Assembly: GCA_003313425.1 (NCBI GenBank)
Contig: NHZP01000034.1
Coordinates: 1-64,000, forward strand
Direction of reading: 5' to 3'
DNA: 64,000 nt
Source of the DNA: Pseudopyrenochaeta lycopersici
Lineage: Eukaryota; Ascomycota; Dothideomycetes; Pleosporales; Pseudopyrenochaetaceae
This document shows positions 11,415 through 22,174 of this stretch, in pieces. The translations under genes and the position numbers were made by a program. Position 1 is the first letter of the stretch; every line of letters begins with the position of its first letter. A model generated the notes under the pieces. It had not been told where the DNA came from. It searched no databases and saw only the letters and a list, made by a program, of their open reading frames with translations.

Positions 11415-11895
11415 CTGAGTAGCAGGTTGGACACGCAATCTAGAATACCACTCACGATCCCGTGATTCGACCCGCGTAAGCCTTATCTCCTTGCACAGTT
11501 GCGCCCTCCGACACGAGTTGGTAGATATTGTGGCGGTTGTGGCAGTTTGTGTCAACGGAGATGAGGACGAAAGCAGTGTCAGGATTTTCCTCAAGGACGA
11601 AAGCAGGATCGAAGCGCCCTCTGTTGCAGCTGTCATCTATAGATCCCATGTCGCAGCGCTGCCAGAAGCTCGTGTGGGGGATTGCATACTGTTAAAGAGC
11701 TTTGCTGTCTGTTTCGACGGCAAGAAAATTCCTTACATTGAAAGCATAGGTAGCAGTACATGGTATGTATGGGGTGGCGCTGGAGCGCCTGCCTGCCATG
11801 AACATTCTATTCAACTCAGCGACGTGCAATCAAAAGAAATGCAGCGTCTCTACAAATGGTGGCAATCACAATCCAACACTACACCATTTGTATGA
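11415..11895 (+). pseudogene. OB-fold fragment resembling POT1/Cdc13-type telomeric ssDNA-binding proteins
   Basis: The frame is open from about 11415 and ends at TAG 11893-11895. It has no good ATG near its 5' end. It contains LVDIVAVVAVCVNGDED, VRIFLKDES, the loop ALPEARVGDCILLKSF and GSSTWYVWGG, closing with a Trp-containing helix KEMQRLYKWWQ. The order of strand, acidic turn, RIFLKD, GD-ILL-F and SS-W follows fungal OB-fold proteins annotated as POT1/Cdc13-like telomeric single-strand binders. Such proteins normally have several hundred more residues, so this is probably a 5'-truncated relic or one exon of a gene I cannot assemble. It ends convergently with the pseudogene at 12125. Confidence 0.5.
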
Positions 11896-12124
11896 TAGCT
11901 CTTTCGCTCCTTTCCCACGGCCATCCAGTTTGAATTGGTACGACCATGTTTTGTAAGGCGTTCTTCATCTTTGCATGGGGGAGGTGTTGTGTACTGAATC
12001 CGGGGCAAAACAGGCCGACAGTTATCGTATTTCTTAGCTGGATAGATAAGGAATGGCTGGGATGACACCAGCACGAGAGACAATTGCAACCATTTTCAGA
12101 CCTTCTTAGCTGCCAATTACTTGA

Positions 12125-13520
12125 TCAGCCAAACGCAGGATTATCGTGGGCGATGCAGTCGTGCGAAATGTCCTATGAAATGTTATCTTTATTTAACTCA
12201 AGAAATTGTGCTAGACACACTTACTTGAACCACAACAGACCCAGCGCGTACGATTGCGTCATCACCAACCCTGACACCCGTTTCAATAACGCAATTTGGG
12301 CCGATATACGCGTTCTGGCCGATGCAGACTTCTTGGGCAATTCTCCTGCCGTCGGCTCCTTTCAGAGCTTATTGTCACTTGGAGTCTTGAGGGTTGTAAT
12401 CGTGGCACGAGCGCCAATCTCAGTGTTCTTTCCGATGAAGATTTTGGCAGATTCATGGAATATGCAACGGGGTCCGATGACGACGTTGGCAGCGATGGAG
12501 AGAAGATATCCGTAGGCGCAATAAAAAGGCGCGGCTACGTGCACGTTTTCGCCAAGACGATCAATGGTAGCCATGAAACAACGTGCGAATTCGTTCACTG
12601 CGATGCTCACATCGGTGTTCGCCGTGTTGTTAAACTGATATACCGCACTCGAGCATTGTGTACGTTCATCTACCAACTGCTTATCGAACGGTAAAAATCG
12701 ATTGGCCAGTCAGCATTTTCTCTTTTTCGGAATCGCGAAACGCTGGCGGCGGTGCATGTTGGATCGGTGATCTTGTAGGAGGTACAATGGTGTTAGGAGC
12801 TGTTGATGGTGGAGGTGGATGTCGTTGTAGTGACGGCGGTTGCGGTAGCTGCTGCTTAGAGCGCTATAAAGACCTTGAACATTGAGCTGTCTCTTGGGAT
12901 GCTCTGGAGGGTCGTGAGATGGGTGGCAATTGCAAAGATGACTGGGAACATGTGCCATACACGGCATGACCACAGAGAGTTCGAACCAAGCAGGACACCT
13001 CTAGTCGCTTGAGATTGACTTACACAAGTGGCGCTGGTGCGTTGGCGAATACCTGGCTCGTGCTCTGTGGCGTGTGGTAGTGAATACCCGGATTTTGCTG
13101 CTTACAACGTACTGTAGCTCTTCAAAGAGAGATATGTGGTGAAGTGGCGCTACCTGCGGCTTATGGGTCGAATTGTCAGAGTGGACATGCTGTGTAGTAT
13201 GTCCATGAAGATGCAAGACCGCCAATGGGGGGGTCGCTCTTGCTCATGCCGACCATTGTCACCACAACGACTAGGGGCTAACGAAATGGTATTGAGCTGT
13301 TCGCGAGCGCCCTTTGACCGTTCTGAGCTGTAGTTGCGTGCGAAGTCTTGCACAGCGGTGTATGTCTCGAAGTGCAAATCAAACGTCGGCTATCGACTGG
13401 CGCTAACCCCGCTGTTGTTCGCTCCTTTGCTTGAATCGAAGGTGATACCCTTGCCGCACCAGAGTAACTTGTTTGCATAACCCGTACAAACGAACCCACC
13501 TCGTACACAATTGTTACCTA
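12125..13520 (-). pseudogene. Zn2Cys6 transcription factor fused to a maltose-type O-acetyltransferase, decayed
   Basis: Right to left: a half zinc cluster (CVRGGFVCTGYANKLLWC, 13390-13510), a proline/histidine-rich linker (DPPEHPKRQLNVQGLYSAL), the maltose-acetyltransferase N-domain (PPPAFRDSEKEKMLTG, then FLPFDKQLVDERTQCSSAVY) and the left-handed beta-helix hexapeptide repeats (APFYCAYGYLLSIAANVVIG, then VCIGQNAYIGPNCVIETGV). A 52-nt intron (12173-12224, GTAAGT..CATAG) leads to the last exon with HDCIAHDNPAFG. I see at least three frame changes (near 12364, 12703 and 12856) and a stop after the zinc cluster; the first half of the cluster is missing. This fusion is an established architecture in Pezizomycotina, so the gene was once a probable DNA-binding regulator carrying an acetyltransferase fold. 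Confidence 0.7.
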
Positions 13521-14885
13521 TTCACACGTTAAACATCAACAGGGTAGAACACTGATTAGAGGATGTCCAAACCTACAGCCAGGTTTTGCTTCATCGCACT
13601 TCTTCTTTCGCCTTCCGCATGTGAAACAACCAGTCCTGCTTCGAGGTGCGTATTGCTATTCGAGGTTAATCTGGTCCACGAAATAGGCTGCCAAAGACGT
13701 ACCCTTTCCTTATTCTTCAGTATCGCTGGCACGCCCACTCGGATCACCTGGGATGCGATTGCTTTTTCGAGGCAACCTGAATTGCTCGTAGCATCCATAG
13801 ACAAGGGTAACACTGATACGTGGCCAATTCAATGGAGCCCTGTTCACGACGTAGTAATTCTTGGCCTATACTCTGAGGCACCTGGGGAGGTTCAGTGGTC
13901 CGTTGACCCTCAGCCTCTAAACCAACTTGACAAGGTAGAGTCCGATGCTGACTGTTCTCCATGCTGAATATTCCGTTCCCACCCGCAGCTTGGCATGGAA
14001 TCATACAAGGCGTTCGCGACTAGGTGGCGTCAAACATAATCCTCTTCCGTCAATTCCAAGCGTCTCCTCTTTGCGGACTCTTATGAGGCTTGTACCCACT
14101 TGGTACAGCAAGGGGATATACAAATGGACGGGAGACGGGTGCCTGTACTCGAGCAATCGGAACGCAGAGCCTCATGTATTGGCTACTTCCGATGTTGCTG
14201 CTACAAGTTCCGCTGGCTTGTGATGTCTCAATGTACGGGCTCAGATGGTTCCGATCATGGACCGAGGTGGGCGGAGCCACAGAACTCCGCTTTCCCTTCA
14301 CGCAGTCGATGTGGAACAGAGCTGATCGATGGCGTTTGTAACACGGGCGATATGTCGAGCGACCTTTGTCCTATGGTCCGTCTACCTGACTGTAGTCGGA
14401 GCTTGTGGAATGTGAGCTTTGCGGAATGTTGTGTCGCGAGCTGCCTTGCCCTGTGGCCCCACCATGCAGTAGGCGTCTTTGGCGATTATAATAGTAGGAG
14501 CGGAGATTGAATCAGTCAAAGTCAAGCGTCGTATGCTACAATGGTATTTTGACCAAGGGCTTGAACTCGAGATCTGCACCGCTGTGGTCGAGTATCGATT
14601 GGGAACCTGAAGCTACAAATGTTCGCGATGTTGTGGTGTTATGCGTGCTCCATTGCAAGACACCGACGGCTAACCAGCGAGCGCGCTGTTGTGGCGCAAG
14701 AATGGAATCGAGCGGTGGGGGGCGCCAGTGATGACAAGTTAAATGAAAAAGCGAGTGTTCGCTTCTTCTCTGCGGCACGGTTAAGCGTGCAGGCCATCCC
14801 TGCCGTCCCCGCCGCCACGTTGGACCGAGCGGGCGCAACCTCCACACCTTCGCTTATCTTTTCCAGTCGGGATCACAGGGCTTAT
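13521..14885. other. intergenic, no supported gene
   Basis: Overlapping frames exist on both strands, including an ATG frame at 13563-13967 with a hydrophobic start, but none shows domain motifs and several are mutually exclusive. The piggyBac element begins at the right border. Confidence 0.4.
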
Positions 14886-17145
14886 CCCTTGCACTGGTAA
14901 ACGCGCCCGTACACGGGCCACATCAGTAGAGCCAATTAGCGTACAGCGCCCCTCAACACCCAAAATGTATCGTAATGATAGTGATTTTACGTGCCTAGTT
15001 ATTTCTCAGTAAATACAAATCGCCAAACGCTGCAATCATGCCTCCTCGTGCTACAAAGCTCAGTAATGATCCTGATTTTGTTAACTACACAAAATACTCG
15101 AAAAAACGAGGTAGTTTGCCTGATCTTGCGCGCACGCCGCCACCCAGTTGGCAACCTCTACAAATCGACAACGTCGAACTCGGCAGCGCTCGTCTACCTG
15201 ATGGAGTTGATGCCAGCGATCCTATTGCTTTGTTTGGTCTCTTTTTTGACGCTGCAGTGCTTGATAGGATCGCATACCATACGAATGAGCAGGCGCACAA
15301 GCTCCGCGACGAAGCACTAAATCCGCACGCGCGACCATGGAAACCAACCTCGCCTACTGAGCTATATACCTACTTTGCGATAGTAATATATATGGGCGTA
15401 CACCGCGAGTCGTCGCTGCATGAGTACTGGGAGAAACAACACAATAACGCGCCTACTCATGTAGTAAATAACTACATGTCAGAAACTCGATGGCAGCAGC
15501 TAGATCGCTACTTGTACTGTACAGAGGTTGACCAAACGTTCAAATCACCATTTGGACGCGTGTGGGATCTCTCAGAGCACATCCGCGAGCATTCTTTAAG
15601 CTTTTGGGCTGCTGGGAAGCACCTCTGCGTTGATGAGGCTATTGCTAGGTTTACTGGCCGAGCTAGCGAGACCGTAACTATCAAGACAAAGCCTACGCCG
15701 GAGGGCTATAAAATATGGTGTTTAGGCAGCAACGGTGTCGTACTTAACTGGTTATTTCATGCCAAAGGCGTTGGGCGTGGGCCTGTCAACCTTAACGCTG
15801 AGCTGAAGGCTCTGACACCTACAGAATCAGTACCCGTTACTCTTGTACTCGCCAAAAACGCTGCTGGCGAGCGTTTATTCTTACCAGGTCGCCACATTGT
15901 ATGGGACGATAATCTCTTCAATACTATCCCAATGATGGAATGCCTTAGAGAGCACGGCGTTGGTGTTGCTGGGACGGTGAGAACAACTAATACAGCAACA
16001 GAAGAGGCTTTTGAGACAACAGCAGAGACTGAGGCTCTTAGTAGCTCTCGTACCGTCCGCTCTTGCAGTAAGCAGAAGCTGCGTAAAGAGCGCTTTAATA
16101 AGGATCTTGTAAGCCTCAAGACGCAGTTTACGCCTCAGATTGAGTGGGGAGAAACCTTCTGGGCGCTCTCAGAGCGTCAAACTGTACTACAGCTAGCTTG
16201 GAGAGACTCACAAGTTGTCCTATTTGCTTCTACTGTTGCTGATGGTAAGTGCCGAGGCTCGCCGCCATGCCAAGCTTGAGCTGACGATAGTTGCCACCAG
16301 GTATTCAGTACGTCGAGCGTCAACGACGACGGCCAGCGCTAGCATCTACAAGTAAGCGGCCTTTCGAGAAAGCCTTTGGCAACGAGCTTGTCAAGTTACT
16401 TGGGATCCCAGAGATGATAGACGGCTACAATAGGCACAAAAGTGAGGTAGACAAGTACGACCAAACGCGGAGCTACTATACTACACAACAGCGCAAGCAA
16501 CGTACTTGGAAGCCGCTGCTCTACTTTCTACTTGACTTGACGCTCAACAACATCTATCGGCTATCCTCCTACTCAACGCGCGAGCGCGCAAAGCGCGGGG
16601 GTCACAAGCAGTTCTTATACAGGTTAATAGAGCAGCTTTTTGAGCGTGGGGGACGCCTCTGCCAGGGCTCACAAAAGCGGCAAAGGCTTGATGATGTTGC
16701 TCTTGATAATGAGAGCGCCCATGGACTGCCAGTACACCTGTACGCAGAGGCAAAAGCTTGTATAGCTTGTTCTGAGAGTGGGCGTACAAATAAGCCTAGA
16801 ACGCCTCTCACAGCTACAACAGGTAATATACAGCGCCGTCAACAAGGCGCTCAGCGTCCTCCGCGTACAACTTATGGCTGTAAGCTCTGCAAGGTGCCTT
16901 TGTGTAGGCCACAAGTACGCTCTGAGTGCTGGGCAGAGCACCTACGCCGCGCAGAGACCATTGAAAGCATTAACACATCTATAAGCTCAAGTATTAAGTA
17001 AAATGAACTCGTAACTGTCACAATGCTAGATCCTATACAAAACGCTGGCAAAAAAATATATTTTGGATTTCCAAGCTATCCGAAATATCATCCGATTGGC
17101 TCTATTTATGTGGCCCGTGTACGGGCGCGTTTACCAGTGCAAGGG
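14886..17145 (+). mobile_element. piggyBac-type DNA transposon, apparently complete
   Basis: A 2.26-kb element with long perfect inverted ends: CCCTTGCACTGGTAAACGCG at the left, and the same sequence inverted at the right, ending GGG at 17145; the match runs through GCCCGTACACGGGCCACAT. The bases outside are TTAT (left) and ATAC (right), so the expected TTAA duplication is not intact. It carries one transposase gene. The clean ends and frame suggest a recent arrival that escaped RIP. Confidence 0.9.
15038..17001 (+). CDS. piggyBac transposase, two exons
   Basis: Predicted 635 residues. Exon 1 is 15038-16244 and exon 2 is 16301-17001, with a 56-nt intron (GTAAGT..CACCAG) whose removal joins STVADG to IQYVERQRRR in frame. 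The catalytic Asp triad of the family is visible: LCVDEAIARFTGR, HIVWDDNLFNTIPM and SEVDKYDQTRSYYT. The N-terminal half carries the DDE_Tnp_1_7-type block (YTYFAIVIYMGVHRESSLHE). The C-terminus has a Cys-rich finger (CIAC..CKLCKVPLC..CW) that binds transposon ends in this family. The enzyme excises and inserts the element, normally at TTAA. No stop or frameshift is seen, so it may be active. It was unspliced in one piece of DNA, so the intron is inferred from frame and splice consensus. Confidence 0.92.
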
Positions 17146-17419
17146 ATACTGAACCATTCGAGTGAAGACTTGTCGCAGGCCAAGGCATCATCTCAGGGAA
17201 CCTGAGGAAGAACTGCATTAGTAATCTTGCCATATAATCTCAGACGTGCGGGGTCAGGTTTATAAGACCAAGACACAATACACACACAATACAACTTTTC
17301 TGCTCATTATCAATTATTTTGACTTCTCATCATTTCAGCACGTCCAGTGCGACAAGACTCAACGCCTGCTCGCGGGACGCCCGTAATTTATCGTCGTTGA
17401 CGATTGGCAAAAGGCAAGT
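17146..17419. other. spacer between the piggyBac element and the RIP-like block
   Basis: Contains a short CA-rich run (ACACAATACACACACAATAC, near 17273). No gene seen. Confidence 0.5.
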
Positions 17420-17471
17420 GAGATTTGTCCCCAAGGTTTTGAGATTTGTCCCCAAAATGAGATTTGTCCCC
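17420..17471. repeat. three direct copies of GAGATTTGTCCCC
   Basis: The 13-mer GAGATTTGTCCCC starts at 17420, 17441 and 17459. The copies are identical and sit at the border of the RIP-like block. They look like iterated transposase-binding sites or the terminal repeat of an unrecognised element. I did not find the inverse sequence at the far border. Confidence 0.7.
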
Positions 17472-17479
17472 AATGCTAG

Positions 17480-19260
17480 CCATAACTCTACTAGCGCAAA
17501 AAAATAAATTACAAAACGCTATGTAACGACACTTCGACGTCTTTAGTGGCTTAAACTATTAACTTTGTCTTATTAAATCTATCTACTATTAACGTCGTTT
17601 TCTCTTGCGCGGGCTAAGATCTTTCTAAGCTTTAGAAGCTGTCGCTGCTGCAGCACGCTTAGGACGCTGTCTTAGTATATCCTGAAGCTTAAGCAGAGAA
17701 TTTTACGCATCTACTTACGCGAATCTCTCTGCGTAGAAAGCTTCTATATCTCTAAAGTAATAGTTCTATACTATTATAGGGGTACAGGAAGTAAACAGCC
17801 CTTATATAGCGAGCGCTATATTCTGTGCTTTAACTAACTCTGCAGGATTATCTTCCTGCCCTGTCTCTGCTAGGAAGTTAATCGCTAAGATTATATTATT
17901 ACACTTATATAGAATAGGCTAACACTGTCAACGTTTAATGTCAGCTAGGAACTCTTCTAATAACAGTAGTTGCTAAGCAGGAGGTAGACCTATAGTAACA
18001 GACACAGTAACTACTACAGGCGGAGACGAACAGAGGAATAGGGGAGGAGGTATAGGAGCAGGTGCAGGGGTCGATACAGATACACAGGTAGTTATAGGAT
18101 TTACATTTAGCATAGATGTAGGAATCGACATAGTAACAGAGGTGTTTACTTATCGCAGGGCTTTAGCGAGTGTTTAACCCTAAGGTTAAAGGTAAGGTTG
18201 GAAGTAAGGAATAGAAGGGGGCACGCGTCGTTCGAAAGCTGATAGATCTCGTCAAGTTAATAACTCGTTCCTCCTCAGCCTACCTCTTATTTAAGCGGTG
18301 AGAGGCTTAAGGACAGACTAATATAGCCTTAGAGACAGGCAGATTAATAGCCCTTATTTACGTTAATACCGCTAGTAGTTATCGTAGAGGTAATTCAGTC
18401 ATAGCGTTAAACTAGATCTCCTTACGTCTTGCAGCGTATAGCGACACAGAAGGCTATTTGTTTTCTTAAATAGGCCTAAATAAGGATGTCTGCTGCAACG
18501 CTCTCTCTGCTCCTTCTAGAGCAGCAGATCCTGTTGCATAATGCGCTTAATCGCTAGTAGCGTCAGCACGTTATAGATGCTAGGAGGCAGGAATAGTATT
18601 ACCTCTAGCTTATGCCTGAACTTAACGCTATGTTTAGAGGAAGTAAGTTCCTTTCTGTACTTATTGTATTAACTCCTGACTATTTGCTTAATCCTCCCTA
18701 CAACGCGTAGTAAGTCGCCTCTTAAAGTTATAAGGTAGTCCTTTAGGACCTTATGCATTCCTTTAACAGGCGAACTTATAATAGTATTATAGTGTTAGTA
18801 GTAAGAAGTTTAAGCAGCTGCCTACTTAGTGCGTGTAAGGTATTAGTTGTCTTACAGGTATCTGCAGAGTTCCTACTAGTAGCTGTAGTCTTTAAGCAGA
18901 TTATTCTACTTTAGCTAGAACTCTAGTAGTCTCTTTGCGTAGACGAGCTGCCCTAGTTAGTTCTGTAAGCAACTTTTTTAGAGGACGGCTTCTTTAAAGT
19001 CTCTTAGGCGATTAGCATAGGGTATACCTAAGTCTAACGCTTTATAAACGCAGCCCTGTGTTTAATAATCCTCTACTTCTCCTCTTTTATTGCGCTATTA
19101 GCGTCTTACTAGGTCTGCTAAGCCTTTATCTAGACGTTCTTATTAATATGCTACACGCATAGAAGCTAAGGGACTCCTAGAAGTAGCGAGCGAGCTGCTA
19201 TCTTTAACGCCTCTTCCTAATTACTAATAAATACCTGTAGTTATGTCAGATACAAGCAGC
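17480..19260. mobile_element. RIP-like degraded repeat block without long reading frames
   Basis: About 1.8 kb in which all six frames are cut by stops, mostly TAA and TAG, while CpG-containing words remain common. TA-rich words dominate and words such as CAA, CAT, TTG and ATG look scarce, as expected if CpA was mutated to TpA on both strands. On the minus strand near 18220-18420 a frame with only TAA/TAG/TGA interruptions of convertible type can be followed, suggesting old coding sequence, but I cannot name the element. A Pro- or Thr-coding low-complexity tract lies near 17990-18130. Confidence 0.6.
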
Positions 19261-19261
19261 G

Positions 19262-19335
19262 ATCGTACGCGATACAGCATTGTAGCACAAAGCTCGGGTG
19301 TAACCACTTGGCACACACACACTACATAAAAAGGA
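19262..19335 (-). repeat. dispersed LTR-like repeat, copy 1
   Basis: On the minus strand this reads TTTTTATGTAGTGTGTGTGT.., then GGTTACACCCGAGCTTTGTG and TATCGCGTACG. The same order of words occurs on the plus strand at 22848-22920 and, more diverged, on the minus strand at 62684-62735. Copies 1 and 2 therefore face each other around the 19.3-22.9 kb interval. Confidence 0.7.
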
Positions 19336-19404
19336 AAAAAATAGCGATAAATAACGTCACCCACTGCGTAGCGAGACTGTTAGTTTATGACACACACACC
19401 CACC

Positions 19405-20838
19405 TGGTTTCAGAAAAAGAGCCCACTCACAAAATGGCTTGGCTTCCCCAACACCACCAATAGCCTCACCAAAACGATGAAGGATGGCCACTTTAAGCAG
19501 TTTTTCGAGCAGTTTAAGGATGTGCTCAAATTTGAAGCTGTGAATTTGTACTGGATAGCTATCTAGAGCAGCTTTTTAAGCGTTTTTCCTCACCACCCAG
19601 TCATCTGACCATCTAATTCAATGCAATCTCTCAGCCTTTGAGGCATACTATCAACCTGAGTATTTATGAACTTTTTAGTAACTTTCTCCCATCCCTCAAT
19701 AGCTAGTTCACGAGTTTCAAACTCATCCCAATGCGAAAATCTTGACATGAACTGCTTAGGAGGTCGCCAGCAATTCTCAATAGGGGCTAGATCTGGCGAG
19801 CTGGGGCAGTTGAAGTAGTGCTCAAGCTTATTCTTCTGCTTCCAAGTCTTGACAATATTCCCTTTCTGTGACTGCCCTCCTCCATGGCCGCTATCATTAT
19901 CCTCTTCTAGAACGAAGTCATCTCCCCTCTCTAGCCAGGCTTAACAACCGGCTCAAGGATCTGGTCTCTATACACGTGGTGAGACATCTTGCCATTCTTA
20001 TTCTGAGTATTAAAGAAGTGAAGCTTGCTCTTGAAGTTATAACCTATAGCAGCCCAGCTATGCTGCCTCTCATTGTTCTTCTTGTTAGTTCTATTAAGAG
20101 TATACTGAATGCAGTCTAAACATAACCTCTCTCCAGTCTTCCTGATGATATGAACCTTGCCCTCAGCACTTACAGACCAGTGTACCTCGTCTGAGAATCT
20201 GACTCTCCTCCAGTCCTGAGGCTGAGGGTAGCGACTGAGCATAACCTCGCTCCATTCTTTTCTCTTTGGCGCAAGTCTGCTAGAGATCCAGCCTTTACAG
20301 CAAGCAATACACTTGTGATAGTCCACTGAACCTATGTGATCTTTGAGGCAATGGCCATTGCAGTTCAGGTCGAGCTCTTCACAAATTTGCTGCCATGTCA
20401 TAACTCTCGCTGGCCATCCAAGGTCTTGAAGAAACCTGTCCACTTTCTCAAGCTCCTTGGGCGAGAGAGCTAGTGGCCGACCTCTTTTCTCAGGTACAGC
20501 AGCATTATTATGATGACGGCGATCAAATTCTAAGTTATCCTCTCTTAAGATTGCCCATCCTTGCTCTTTGCTGACGCCGTAGTACTTGAATAGATTTGAA
20601 TGGAAGTATGAGAGCCCATTATAGTCTGCCCACTCAGCAGCACCCTTTAGCCTCGCTTTTTTTGGGGTCTCAAAGTCGGGAATACCATTCCTTGACATGC
20701 CGAAAAAGATCCACGCAATACATCTGCGTGTTGTGGTGGTGGTGGTTGAGATAATCGAGGTTGAAATCAGAGAGTTTGGTGAGCGGCATCGATTTTGGTG
20801 GGTGCTCGCTTACTGAGTGGGCTCTTTTTCTGAAACCA
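19405..20838 (-). mobile_element. Tc1/mariner-superfamily transposon
   Basis: A 1.43-kb element bounded by a perfect 25-bp inverted repeat, TGGTTTCAGAAAAAGAGCCC.. at 19405-19429 and its inverse at 20814-20838. A clear TA duplication is not visible at the borders. It carries one transposase gene on the minus strand with a single frame break. It lies beside the RIP-like block but shows no comparable load of stops. Confidence 0.85.
19590..20698 (-). pseudogene. mariner-type transposase with one frameshift
   Basis: The ATG at 20698 opens a 255-codon frame with the first catalytic Asp in RVRFSDEVHWSV. At about 19942 the frame shifts by one base: AAGCC-TGGCTAGAG needs one more base after CC to continue. 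Downstream the frame holds the second Asp (LEEDNDSGHGGG) and the third acidic residue (SSPDLAPIENCW), ending at TGA 19590-19592 after GQMTGW. Restoring the base would give a normal-length transposase of about 370 residues with all three catalytic acids. The interval between the second and third acids fits the DDE/D fold of the family. One deletion is the only defect seen, so a sequencing error is possible. Confidence 0.8.
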
Positions 20839-21343
20839 TGTGACACCTAGTTGGATGCCAGGTCACGTGATGTGACGGCTCATTCACAAACGTTGATGTG
20901 ATGTGATGAGCCATTCCCAAAACACACCCTTAGCTATCAATCTGCATATATAGGTCTCTAGCTTGCAGGCAGAATCATCATCACTTCTTCTTCCTATTCT
21001 CAACAGTTTTGCGGCACGCAGGGAGGGACGTTAGTTGAAGGAAGAAGGATTTAAATGTGAGAGGCAACTGTAGGCAGGAGGCACAAGAAAAGGGAAATAA
21101 CTTATAGGGTGGTATTTGAGGTGACTCCTTGAGACTCAGGGGTCAGGAAAGACAGCTATATACCTAGTATGCACGTGACGCAGGCTTCGCCGAGGTCAAC
21201 CAAAGGGTGGCCTAGCGGCCTTCCAAGGGTGAGCCGGAAACGGACTGTGACAGATGCAGTATATAAATTGCTGTTATAACTTTATGCCCGAGCAACAAAA
21301 ATTACAACCCAAGCAAGAGCTATAACATAATCATTCCCTGCAC
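20839..21343. other. spacer downstream of the secreted-protein gene
   Basis: Includes repeated GTGATGTGA words near 20865-20915 and the 3' flank of the small secreted gene. No gene seen. Confidence 0.4.
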
Positions 21344-21724
21344 CTAAATAGGTGTTCCTCCCCATCTGCATTTATCGTTTTTACCTCTACCCATATCCTG
21401 GCACTCGGACCTTTCGTCATTAACTGGAACCCTGCAATATTCCACGACCTTAACGGCGCCACTCGATCCACCCATGCAATAGAAGAGGAATGTATCAGGT
21501 ATCAAGCCTCCTTTTCCAGCAACCCTGAGAGCCTGGTCTATTTGGTCTGCGTAGCTGCCTACGCCCGTTCGAAAGCATCAGTACATACAAAGTAAGAATG
21601 GATAATATGTAAACGTACCCATGCCCTTGAGGGTTGAAGCGCAGTAATAATAACCCTCTCTGCAGTTGTCTGCTGCAACACCTGTTGCGAGGACAACAAG
21701 GAGGGTGGCAGTAGTAAACTTCAT
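21344..21724 (-). CDS. small secreted cysteine-rich protein (two exons)
   Basis: Predicted 106 residues. Exon 1 is 21724-21619; a 60-nt intron (21618-21559, GTACGT..GCGTAG with branch-like TGTACTGAT) leads to exon 2 (21558-21344). A strong signal peptide MKFTTATLLVVLATGVAA is followed by six cysteines (in DNCRE, YYYCA, LFYCM, EYCRV, SECQD, DKCRW). The pattern of Cys..Gly-Tyr-Tyr-Tyr-Cys near the N-terminus, an amphipathic middle and Cys..Cys..Gly-Lys-Asn-Asp-Lys-Cys at the end resembles small secreted proteins, often listed as effector candidates, in plant-associated ascomycetes. A TATAAAGA sequence lies about 130 bases upstream of the ATG. The gene sits inside the transposon island between a mariner and a hAT element. 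Function is unknown. Confidence 0.75.
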
Positions 21725-22080
21725 AGCTGCTTTTTCGTCTTGTCGGAGTTCCCTGACGTTGGATCTTTGAGGTTGAGGTATTCGGTAAAAGAGTTGATTG
21801 AAGTGCTTAATAGTGGATTATGTCTTTGTTGAGGTGATGCTTGGGATCTTTATACCTTAGGTGGACAGCTCTGCTAACCTTATATGTATAAACTCGCTCC
21901 AGTGTAATCGCTTTTCCTTCGTTTGATCCAAGACCACTAGTAGACGAAAATAAGTGTCGAGCTGATGCCCTTTTGCCTTATTGTGCTAAGACACATAGTC
22001 GATGTAAGCACTATTTGCTAGTACTTAGGCAGGGCATCCTCCGATCCTCGTGAGGTCACGCTAGCGGTCCGTTAGGGGAG

Positions 22081-22174
22081 GCCAAGGTACCGGCATAATT
22101 CATGAGGGCCATGAGGGCTTACTAAGAGCAAAATACCTCTTGGCAGGCCTCATGAATTGTGCTGGTGCCTTTGG
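22081..22174. repeat. 94-bp imperfect hairpin
   Basis: Left arm CCAAGGTACCGGCATAATTC and right arm GAATTGTGCTGGTGCCTTTGG are inverted copies extending through CATGAGG, with a loop of about 40 bases. Arm differences are mainly transitions. It may be a small MITE or the end of an element. Confidence 0.6.

Noticed and set aside
13563..13967. Putative secreted protein starting MSKPTARFCFIALLLSPSAC
   Set aside because: The hydrophobic start is short, the opposite strand is equally open, and no splice or domain evidence supports it.
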